Below the pieces are notes generated by a model. It did no database searches and had not been told where the DNA came from. It saw only the letters and a program-made list of their open reading frames with translations. From Candidatus Allofournierella merdigallinarum (GTDB taxonomy: Bacteria > Bacillota > Clostridia > Oscillospirales > Ruminococcaceae), in contig DXAC01000060.1 of assembly GCA_019117205.1 (NCBI GenBank), forward strand, positions 1-57,444: a stretch of DNA of 57,444 nucleotides. Direction: 5' to 3'. Each line of letters begins with the position of its first letter. The stretch's first letter is position 1. Below, in pieces: positions 47,242-55,000 of the stretch. Position numbers and translations under genes: made by a program.

Positions 47242-48102
47242 TTACTTCTTAACTTCCAGGTATTCCTGGTAGACGTTTTCCCAGATGCGGTTTTTGTACT
47301 CGTTGAATTCCGGCAGCAGCTTGGTGGCCTGGTTGCGGGGATAGGGCAGGTCGATGGGTACGATCTCCTTTACCCGCCCGGGCCGGGCGCTCATGATGAC
47401 CACCCGGCTGGCCAGCAGCACCGCCTCCTCCACGTCGTGGGTGATGAAAAAGCAGGTCTTTTTGTCCTGCTCCCAGGTCTTGAGCAGATCCTCCTGGAGC
47501 TGGGCGCGGGTCTGGGCGTCCAGGGCGCCGAAAGGCTCGTCCATCAGCAGCACCTGGGGGGCGATGGCGTAGCCCCGGGCGATGGCCACCCGCTGCTTCA
47601 TGCCGCCCGAGAGCTCCTTGGGATAGGAGTCGGCGAACTCGGTGAGCGCCACCATCTTCATGTATTTGTCCGAGAGCTGGTGCTTTTCCTCTTTGGTATA
47701 GCGGCGGTAGGTGACCTTTTCCTCCTGCTGGCCGGTCTTTTCGTTGCGGACGGTGGTCACGCATTTTTTCATCAGGGTGCTCAGGCCGAACTCGATGTTC
47801 TTGCGCACGGTGAGCCAGGGGAACAGCGCATACTGCTGGAAGATGACCCCCCGGTCGTTGCCGGGGCCGATGATCTTCTCCCCGTTCAGGGTGATCTCGC
47901 CCTCGGTGGCGTTTTCCAGGCCGGCGATGATGTTCAGCAGGGTGGTCTTGCCGCAGCCGGAGGGCCCCACCACACAGACGAACTCATTTTCGTAAATGGT
48001 CAGATCCACCCCGTTCAGGGCCACCGTCTCCTTGCCGTCGTGCCCCTTGAACACCTTGCGGACCTTGTTGATAACGATCTTCGCGTTGGGTTCCTGTGCC
48101 AT
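47242..48102 (-). CDS. ABC transporter ATP-binding protein, SsuB/TauB-like (second system)
   Basis: 286 aa from ATG 48102, with AAGGAGG 9 nt upstream. Walker A GPSGCGKTT, Q-loop FQQYALFPW, signature LSGGMKQRVAIARG, Walker B VLLMDEPFGALD and H-loop FITHDVEEAV are intact. Compared with the ATPase at 10833 it has an insert of about 27 residues (STLMKKCVTTVRNEKTGQQ, then EEKVTYRRYT) just before the helix that leads to the signature motif. The C-terminal tail LPEFNEYKNRIWENVYQEYL is shared with the other ATPase. It is second in the operon, 14 bp after the permease. Confidence 0.93.
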   Translation of the reverse strand: MAQEPNAKIVINKVRKVFKGHDGKETVALNGVDLTIYENEFVCVVGPSGCGKTTLLNIIAGLENATEGEITLNGEKIIGPGNDRGVIFQQYALFPWLTVRKNIEFGLSTLMKKCVTTVRNEKTGQQEEKVTYRRYTKEEKHQLSDKYMKMVALTEFADSYPKELSGGMKQRVAIARGYAIAPQVLLMDEPFGALDAQTRAQLQEDLLKTWEQDKKTCFFITHDVEEAVLLASRVVIMSARPGRVKEIVPIDLPYPRNQATKLLPEFNEYKNRIWENVYQEYLEVKK

Positions 48103-48116
48103 ATCCGTCCCCCTCC

Positions 48117-48950
48117 TTACTGCCAACGGGTCAGGCGTTTCTCCGCCAGGAGCAGCAGCCTGTCCAGAATAAAGCCGATCACGCCGATACAGATGATGCC
48201 CAGGATGACCTTGTCCATCCTGAAATAGATCTGGGCGGTCTGGATCATGCTGCCCAGGCCGTAGAAAGTGCCGGTCATCTCGGCGGCGATGAGGGTGGTC
48301 AGCGCCGTGGACACCCCCAGCCGGGCCGCCGTGAGGATAAAGGGGAACGAATAGGGGATGACCACCCGGTAGAAGATGGAAAAATCGCTCAGCCCGAACG
48401 TGTATGCCGCCTTTACCAGAGTCATGTCGATGTTCTTCACGCCCTGGTAAACGGTGACGGTCATCACCAGAAAAGAGGTGACGAAGATCACGGTGATCTT
48501 CGCTTTCTCGCCGGTGCCCATGAGCAGGATGACCATGGGGATCAGGGCGATGGGCGGGATGGTGCGGAAGAACTGGATCCAGGGGTCCACCACGTTGCGG
48601 AACGTCTTGTACCAGCCCATGAGGAATGCCACCGGCACCGCCGCGAGGAAAGCCACCGCCCAGCCTCCCAGCACCCGGCGGGACGACCAGTAGATGTGCT
48701 TGAGCAGCAGCATCCGTTCAAACTCGCCGGTGGCGCCGTCGTTGAGCAGCTCCGGCAGCGCCTTTTCGATGATGTCCTGGGGGCCGGCGAGGATGCTGCC
48801 CACCCCCGGCAGCATGGACAGTAAAGTCCATAGGGCGATGCCGCCCAGCACCGACAGGATCATGGTGATAGTCCGCACGGTGCGGGAGCCCTCGCTGAAG
48901 TCTTTCAGCTTGCGGGGTTTTGCCTGTGGATGCGCGTGTGTGTTGAACAT
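48117..48950 (-). CDS. ABC transporter permease, SsuC/TauC-like (second system)
   Basis: 277 aa from ATG 48950 (AGGAGGTCTGCA before it); the longer frame is an artefact through the promoter. A cytoplasmic N-terminus of about 35 residues, longer than that of the 11617 paralogue, precedes about six membrane helices. FFRTIPPIALIPMVILLMG and the coupling loop KNIDMTLVKAAYTFGLSDFSIFYRVVIPYSFP (about residues 160-190) are clear. It is the first gene of the ROK-controlled operon, with the ROK box overlapping its promoter. Confidence 0.92.
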   Translation of the reverse strand: MFNTHAHPQAKPRKLKDFSEGSRTVRTITMILSVLGGIALWTLLSMLPGVGSILAGPQDIIEKALPELLNDGATGEFERMLLLKHIYWSSRRVLGGWAVAFLAAVPVAFLMGWYKTFRNVVDPWIQFFRTIPPIALIPMVILLMGTGEKAKITVIFVTSFLVMTVTVYQGVKNIDMTLVKAAYTFGLSDFSIFYRVVIPYSFPFILTAARLGVSTALTTLIAAEMTGTFYGLGSMIQTAQIYFRMDKVILGIICIGVIGFILDRLLLLAEKRLTRWQ

Positions 48951-49004
48951 TGCAGACCTCCTGTTTCCGCCTTTCCTCCCCCGGCCCGGCGGGAGAGGAA
49001 CCGC

Positions 49005-49035
49005 TAAATTAAATTTTTTAATTAACAGGGTGCAA
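49005..49035 (-). promoter_or_regulatory. Promoter of ABC system 2 overlapped by a ROK box
   Basis: TTGCAC (49035-49030), a 17-bp spacer and TTAATT (49012-49007). TAAATTAAA (49005-49013) and TTTAATTAA (49017-49025) form an inverted repeat with one mismatch across the spacer and -10, a position that would block polymerase. A very similar box (50382-50403) lies upstream of the ROK gene. Confidence 0.7.
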
Positions 49036-49055
49036 AACCCCGTCCTGCCAGCGGG
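49035..49055 (-). terminator. Weak terminator of the ROK gene
   Basis: CCCCG and CGGGG around a loop are followed by TTTTG on the minus strand directly after the ROK stop. With only 5 bp of stem, read-through into the ABC operon is possible. Confidence 0.4.
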
Positions 49056-49057
49056 GA

Positions 49058-50272
49058 TCAGCCCAAAAGGCAATTTCGCACCACGAACGCCGCCGCGCCG
49101 TAGGCGCCAGACATCTTGTTAAAGGGCAGGAATTCCACCTTTGCCTCGTCCGGCGTGAGGCCGAACAGGTTCTGGTGCACCGCCCTCATCAGGCCGTCGC
49201 GGTTGACCTGGTTCTCAAAGATCAGCCCGTCCACCGTGATCAGGCTGGGGCTGATAAAGTTGAAGATGTTGGCGATCTCCATGCCCAGGTAGGCGACGGC
49301 ACTGCGCAGGATGTCGCACACGGCGGCGTCCCCCTGGCGCTGGGCCTCCAGCAGCAGCTCGGTGGAAAGCTCGCCGTGATCGGCCAGCATCTGCGCCAGC
49401 ATCGCCGACTTCCCCTCCCCGGCGGCCTGGGCGGCGGCAAGGAGGATGGCGGATTCGCTGGACACCGCCTCCAGGCAGCCCCGCTTGCCGCAGGTGGGGC
49501 ACACCGGCCCGCCGGGCAGGATGACATTGTGCCCGATCTCGCCCGCGCTGGCCCGGTGGCCGGAATAGAGCAGGTTCTCGATCATCAGCGGGCAGGCAAG
49601 GCCCTTGGAGACGAAGAAGTAGGCAAAGGTGCCGGGCGCCCGGCTGGAGGAGAACATCTCCCGGCCCACCGCGCGCATCCGCGCGTTGTTGTCCGCCCAG
49701 ACGGGAAGCGTGAGGCGGTCGTGGAGGTCCTGCATCAGGGGCTTGTGGATCCACTGCCTGCGGTTGGCGCTGCGGGTGATGCCGGTCTTGTTGTCGATGA
49801 AGCCGGGGAAGCCCACGCCGATGCCATAAATGCGCGCCGGCTCCAGCTCCGAGCGCCGGACGAGCCGGTCGATGGCGCTGCACAGGTAATCCAGCATCGC
49901 GCCGTAGTCCGCGGGCGCCACCGGGATGATCTCCTCACAGCGCACATGGCCCCGCAGGTCGGTGATGGCAAGGGTGGTCCGGTAAGGGCCAACCTCCACG
50001 CCCACCGCGTAGTAGGCGTTGCTGCGAAAATCCAGCAGGTGTACCTGCCGGCCCCCGCCCGCGGAGGCGGTGTGCCGGGCGGGCAGCAGCTCCTCCAGCG
50101 TGCCGTCCGCCAGCATGGCGGACACCGCCGTGGTGATGGATGGCAGCGTGAGACCCAGCTCGTCGGTGATGCGCTGGCGGCTGACCGGCGCATTGTAATA
50201 GATGACCCGCTTGATCTGGCGGATGTTCTGGACCTTTACGTCGGAGAGGCTCATTCCCTTGGGCGGTGCCAT
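49058..50272 (-). CDS. ROK-family transcriptional regulator
   Basis: 404 aa from ATG 50272 (AAAGGG region upstream); starts at 50254 or 50344 are possible. An N-terminal winged helix (about 15-75: NIRQIKRVIYYNAPVSRQRITDELGLTLPSITTAVSAML, quoted by position about 12-50) is joined to an ASKHA sugar-kinase-like domain: YAVGVEVGPYRTTLAITD, IGVGFPGFIDNKTG, ADNNARMRAVG, the HxxxE region GEIGHNVILPGG, and the zinc motif CPTCGKRGCLEAV. ROK regulators (XylR, NagC, Mlc) sense sugars. Matching boxes occur in its own upstream region and at the promoter of the adjacent ABC/oxidoreductase operon, so both are its likely targets. Confidence 0.91.
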   Translation of the reverse strand: MAPPKGMSLSDVKVQNIRQIKRVIYYNAPVSRQRITDELGLTLPSITTAVSAMLADGTLEELLPARHTASAGGGRQVHLLDFRSNAYYAVGVEVGPYRTTLAITDLRGHVRCEEIIPVAPADYGAMLDYLCSAIDRLVRRSELEPARIYGIGVGFPGFIDNKTGITRSANRRQWIHKPLMQDLHDRLTLPVWADNNARMRAVGREMFSSSRAPGTFAYFFVSKGLACPLMIENLLYSGHRASAGEIGHNVILPGGPVCPTCGKRGCLEAVSSESAILLAAAQAAGEGKSAMLAQMLADHGELSTELLLEAQRQGDAAVCDILRSAVAYLGMEIANIFNFISPSLITVDGLIFENQVNRDGLMRAVHQNLFGLTPDEAKVEFLPFNKMSGAYGAAAFVVRNCLLG

Positions 50273-50381
50273 GCCTTTCAGTCCCTTTCCTTTCAGCCAA
50301 CGAACCGCTGCGCTTATCTTTTCGTTATCTGATAAGTTTATCATAAGCCTTTTCCGCGGGGATTTCCATTGACGTAACGGC

Positions 50382-50403
50382 TAAACTTAAAAGTTTTAAT
50401 TAA
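50382..50403. promoter_or_regulatory. ROK box upstream of the ROK gene
   Basis: TAAACTTAAAAGTTTTAATTAA aligns with the 49005-49025 box (shared TTTTAATTAA right arm). A TTGCAT lies 17 bp from a poor TTTAGC -10 across it on the minus strand. The remainder of the gene-free stretch 50273-50645 is AT-rich up to 50470, then GC-rich with a terminator hairpin. Confidence 0.6.
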
Positions 50404-50552
50404 TGCAATTCGACCAATTTTTTCTCCATTTCCGGAATAAAATATCTCACATTTTATATTTTTCGCGCCTTTTTTCCCGCCTCGCCGCCGGGCCCGGCAG
50501 CGGGGCGGGAGGGGGCGCCCGGGCTTGCCGGCGGCGGCCGCGCCCCAAAAGG

Positions 50553-50597
50553 CAAGACCCGGCCCGGGGCCCCGCTGGGGCCCCGGGCCGGGTCTTG
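50553..50597 (-). terminator. Terminator of the surface-protein module
   Basis: A 21-bp perfect stem with a 3-nt loop, followed on the minus strand by CCTTTTGG. Very stable, though the T-run is short; it lies 48 bp past the stop at 50646. Confidence 0.75.
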
Positions 50598-50645
50598 TCC
50601 CGTGTAGGTTTCAAACAGAGCTGCCGCCCCGCCGGGACGGGTCGG

Positions 50646-51218
50646 TCAGGAAAAGTTCCGCAAAAGGGTCAGCGACAGGTTCACGTTGCCCCGGCTGCGC
50701 CAGGTGTGGGGCTCGTAGCCCACCACCCGCAGGTTCACCACCGTTTGCTCCTCGGTCAGCGGCTCCGCGAGCTCCAGCGCGGGCAGATGCTCCCCCGGGC
50801 GCAGCACGCCGGTGGAGGCCAGCAGCGTTCCCTCCCCGTCCAGCAGCTCTGCCCGGAACCAGACTCCGCTCTCGGCGGGATTGGTCAGCTGGAATTCCAC
50901 CGTGCGGCCGTCGTTGGCGGGCATCCCGCAGACCCGCAGGATGTATTCCTGGTCCACCTGCAGGGTGGAATAGCCATAGCGCTCGTCCACCTGGGGCTCG
51001 CCCGCCACGGCGGCCGGCTCAAAGTCCGGCCGGCGGAACACCCCCGGGCGGAAGACCAGCCAGGCGGCGGCGATGGCCGCCGCGGCCAGCGCCAGCAGCG
51101 CGAGGCACACCAGCGCCGCCCGGCGGGTGCGGGCGCGGGCGGTGACACAGCGGGCGCTGATGTTTTGGGGCCGCGCGGCCCCGGTTTGCGGGGCCTGTGC
51201 AAGGGTGGTGGCAGACAT
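50646..51218 (-). CDS. Single-span membrane protein with an extracellular beta-rich domain
   Basis: 190 aa, not recognised. A basic cytoplasmic N-terminus (about 1-33, ARARTRR), one strong helix (about 34-56, ALVCLALLALAAAAIAAAWLV), then an extracellular part of about 130 residues rich in beta-type segments (YSTLQVDQEYILRVCGMP, VEFQLTNPAESGVWFRAEL, VVNLRVVGYE, VNLSLTLL) ending in NFS. It is last of the three genes with the small secreted protein and the giant surface protein. It may hold or help export them, or take part in the surface structure. No sortase or peptidase motif is visible. Confidence 0.65.
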   Translation of the reverse strand: MSATTLAQAPQTGAARPQNISARCVTARARTRRAALVCLALLALAAAAIAAAWLVFRPGVFRRPDFEPAAVAGEPQVDERYGYSTLQVDQEYILRVCGMPANDGRTVEFQLTNPAESGVWFRAELLDGEGTLLASTGVLRPGEHLPALELAEPLTEEQTVVNLRVVGYEPHTWRSRGNVNLSLTLLRNFS

Positions 51219-51357
51219 GGGCGTTTTCTCCTTTCGTGGGTGGCGGCGGGCGTCGGGCCGGGGGCGAACGGTGGGTTCGTCCCCCGCCCGGCGTCCGCCG
51301 GGGCGCGCCTGGCAGCTGCGCGCCCCGGGGATGCGGGCTGTTTTTCGCGTACAGTGA

Positions 51358-52026
51358 TCAAGGCGTGGGCACTTTCACGGTGAGGGTGATGGTGCCCAGG
51401 GCGCTGTCGGCCGCGTAGGGGGTGGTCAGTGCGCCGCTGAATGCGACGCCGATGGTGCCGGTGCGGACCGTGCCGGCGGCGGTGGTGTTGCCGGTGGCCA
51501 CCGCGGCGTTCAGCTTCAGCGTCTGGCCGTCCGTGCTGCCGTCGGTGCTCGAGGCGTTCGGGGTAAAGGCGGCGTTCACCGTCTCGGTGACGCCCGAGTC
51601 CTTGGCGAAGCTGGGCTCCACGTCCACCGGCAGGTCGGAGTAGTTTTTCACGGTGATGGTGCTGTTGTCGGAAGTCCAGTCGGTGGGCCCGTTGCCTACC
51701 ACCTCGTATTTCAGCTTTTCGGGGTTCCAGATGTAGGAGGTGCCCGCGCCGTAGGTGAAGACCAGCTCGCTGGCGTCATAGCTGATGGCGTACACGTTGG
51801 TGGTTGTGCCTTCGCCGCCCATGGTGAACTTCACCGGGATCTTGGCGGTGGCGATGGTAGAGCCCTCGGTGTGGTCGTCTGTTTTGGCGGTGCCCGCCGG
51901 GCCGGTGTTCGCCGCGTCGTCGGCGGTGAAATGGTTGGCGTCGTCCAGGTACGCCGCGCCGGCGGTGAGGCTCATGGCGCTGACCAGCAGGGCCACGACC
52001 AGCACCAGCGCATAAAAACGTTTCAT
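51358..52026 (-). CDS. Secreted protein sharing the C-terminal domain of the giant surface protein
   Basis: 222 aa from ATG 52026 (AAAGGAG 8 nt upstream). An N-terminal signal peptide (MKRFYALVLVVALLVSAMSL, cleavage likely after AGA) and no lipobox or anchor. The rest is Thr/Ser/Asp-rich beta-type sequence: VKFTMGGEGTTTNVYAISYD, LVFTYGAGTSYIWNPEKLKYE, STITVKNYSDLPVDVEPSF, and GTITLTVKVPTP at the end. The WNPE-x-L-x-YE segment followed by Trp and a TVxN strand recurs at the C-terminus of the 52100-57444 protein (WNPETLAYE, then VTVTNNATAPGAAVEVSV). Likely exported and assembled with it. Family not recognised. Confidence 0.72.
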   Translation of the reverse strand: MKRFYALVLVVALLVSAMSLTAGAAYLDDANHFTADDAANTGPAGTAKTDDHTEGSTIATAKIPVKFTMGGEGTTTNVYAISYDASELVFTYGAGTSYIWNPEKLKYEVVGNGPTDWTSDNSTITVKNYSDLPVDVEPSFAKDSGVTETVNAAFTPNASSTDGSTDGQTLKLNAAVATGNTTAAGTVRTGTIGVAFSGALTTPYAADSALGTITLTVKVPTP

Positions 52027-52099
52027 CTGCATTTCTCCTTTCGGTCTGTCTTTGGGAATATCATTAAACCGGCTCTGCCACGCCGAATTTAATCGCTGT

Positions 52100-55000
52100 T
52101 CAGCCGCCCAGCCGGCGCACCGCCACGGTGATGGCGCCCACCTCCGCGGTCTGGCCCGGCGGGACAAGATCCGGCCGCACCACGCCGCCCATGCCCAGGG
52201 TGAAGCTGGCCTGCTGCCGGACGTCCAGGATGCCGGTGAGCCGCTTTTCATCGGCGGTGTCCTGGCCGGTGAAGCCGGACGCCGGCCCGTTCAGGGTGCT
52301 CAGCGGCAGCAGGGCGGCGTAGTCCTGGTCGTAGGCCAGGGCCACCGACACCTCCACCGCCGCCCCGGGCGCGGTGGCGTTGTTGGTCACCGTGACGGGC
52401 GTTTCGGGCACCGTCCACTGGGGCTGCTGGCCCGCCGCGGCCTCGTAGGCCAGTGTTTCGGGGTTCCAGATAAGCTCCGGGGCGGTGTACTGTATGGTGA
52501 GGGAGTCCGGCGCGTCGATGGTGACGCTGTACTGGGGGATGTTCTGCACCGTCAGCATAAGGTCGCCCTCCCGGGCCTGCCCGCTCACATAGGGGTCGCC
52601 CGCCGGCTCCACCAGCTGCGGCTCGCCGCCGTAGGGGGCGTGGACGATCAGCGGCGACGCCAGGCCGCCGTAGCCGGCGGGCGCGGCGTCCTCCGTCAGG
52701 CGGTACCAGCCCGCCGGCAGGCTCTCGAAATCCAGCGTGCCGTCGGCGCCGGTGGTCAGGGTGCGGGGCGCAAAGCTGGCGTCCGCCTGATAGCCGCCGT
52801 CACCGCCCGGCACCGGGGTATAGATGTATCCCCCCGCCCCGTCGCCGCTGACGGTGGCCAGCAGCCGCTCCAGAGTGAACACCGCCCCCTCCAGCACACG
52901 GCCGTCGGTGTCGGTCTTGTGCAGGTGCAGGTCGGTCACGTCCGGGTCCCACACGGCGTAGAGCACCGTGTCCCTGGTGATGGGGGTGGAAAAATCAAAG
53001 CGGTACCGCTCGAAAGTCTCCAGGTCGATCCGGTTGTCCGGGTCGTACAGGCCGCCGGGCAGATCTTCCGGGTCGGTGGCGGTCCAGCCGATGAACGAAT
53101 AGGCCGCGCCGTTTTCCACCCGGGTGGGGTCCGCCGGCCGGGGGGCCAGGTCGCTGCCGTCGGCGTAGCCGTACCAGCCGTCCGCCGTCTGGTGGAAGCG
53201 GCCGGTGTCGTCGTCGGTCCAGCTGCCGCCCCGCAGCTCGAACTTCACCGCGGGCTTTTTCTCCCACTGCGCGTACAGGGTCACCGGTTCGGCCATGCCG
53301 TGGTCCTGGTACCAGGGCGCGGAGGGCAGCGTGTCCGCCGTCCAGCCGTCGCCGCTGCCGTCCGGCAGGGTGTTCCAGCCCGCAAAGGCGTAGGACAGCC
53401 GCGCCGGCACGCTGGCGGGCGGCGTGGCCGCGCCGGGATAGCGCACCGTCTGCACAAAGCTCCTGTCGCCAGGCCCCGGCACAAGGAAGTCGTCCCGCTG
53501 GTCCCAGCTGGCGGGGAAGCTCGGGTCGCCGCCGTCGTTGAGCACATAGGTGATGTCATAATCGCCGTTTTTCAGGTAGATGTCGATGACATTCACCGTC
53601 TGCCCCTCGTCGGCGGAGGTGGTATGCCGCAAAAGGATGGACAAGGGCGAGGTCATGGCGGTGTCCAGGGTGTGGCCCCGCATCTTTTGCTCCAGCTGGG
53701 CCAGCTGCTCCTGGTCCTCCTCCCCCTGGAGATAACGGCTGTAATCTTCCACCAGGTCGGCTGCGTAGATCACCTTGCCCAGCGCGTCCCTGGCGTTCAG
53801 CAGGAACGTGTAGCTGCTCTCCCCGTCCCCGGGGGCGGCGTAGGTGCCGTCGTCCCGCATGAAGTGGTAGGTCACCGAGAAATCCACCTCATAGGTGTTG
53901 GACACATAGTAGATGTACAGATGGTTCTGTTCCTCGCTGGCGGACAGGGTAAAGCTGTGGTCCCAGCTGTCCCGGGGGGTGTAGCCGCCCACCACCACCG
54001 CCGGCTCGCTGATGGTGGTGGAGCCTTTCAGGGCGGCCTCGTCCACCGTGACCGTTTTGTCCGGCATCAGCCGGACAAGGTCCGTCGGAGGGGCCTCGCG
54101 GCCGTAGTCCACACCCTCGTCCCGCACATAGTGCACGGTGTAGCGCACCTCGCTGGAGATGGGGGCGTAGAGGAAGTCGATGGTCACGCCGCCCTGGGCG
54201 TCCACCATACGGCTCTGCTCGCCCTGGGCGGACAGATAGTCCTGCACCGCCCGGGCCTCCTCGGTGACCAGGGAGCCCACCGCCACGCCGGAAACGGTCT
54301 TGTCCTCCAGCAGGCGGTACCAGGTCACGGGCGTGCCGTCCTCCCCCACCAGCTCCACCGTGCCCAGGTTTGTGCCCGGGTCGTTTTGGGTCAGGTAGCG
54401 CACGGTGTAGCTGCCGGTGTACTCGGTCTTCCAGCGGGCGGTGAGGGTCAGATCGCCGGTGATCGACTGGGACTCGTCAAACAGGTACTGCTGGTCGGCC
54501 CCGTTCACCCGGTAGCTCCAGTGGTCGAACGCCAGGCTGTAATGGCTGCTGGCGCCGCGCCGCTGGGCAACGATCATGTCCGAGGGGGTGCCGTCCGGGA
54601 TGCCGGTGACCAGATAGGTGTTGGTCACCATGCCCGCGGCGTCCACCCGCTGGCTCACCGACCAGTCATAGCCCTTTTGTTCAAACTGCTCCAGGGAGTC
54701 CCGGTAGAGCTCGCCCCCGGGAACGATCAGGGTCAGGGTGAACGTGGGCGCCGCCCAGGCGGCGTAGATGCTCACGTCCGACACGGGGGCAAAGGTGTTC
54801 CAGTCCACCCGGAAGCGCTCGTTGTCGGTGGCGTCCTCGGTGAGGTTGGCGGTGTACCAGCCGGCAAAGGTGTACTCGTTGCCGTAGGCGGAGACAAAGG
54901 GCCGGTCGGGGGTGTAGTCCGCCTCGCCCTCGATGAGGTCGGCCACCGGCTGGCCGTCCACATAGTGGAAGTCCACCGTTTTGGTCTTCGCCTCGTTGAC

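Noticed and set aside
49033..49056. Riboswitch or attenuator between the ROK gene and ABC system 2
   Set aside because: Only a 5-bp stem with a short T-run is seen; a terminator plus a promoter explain the segment.
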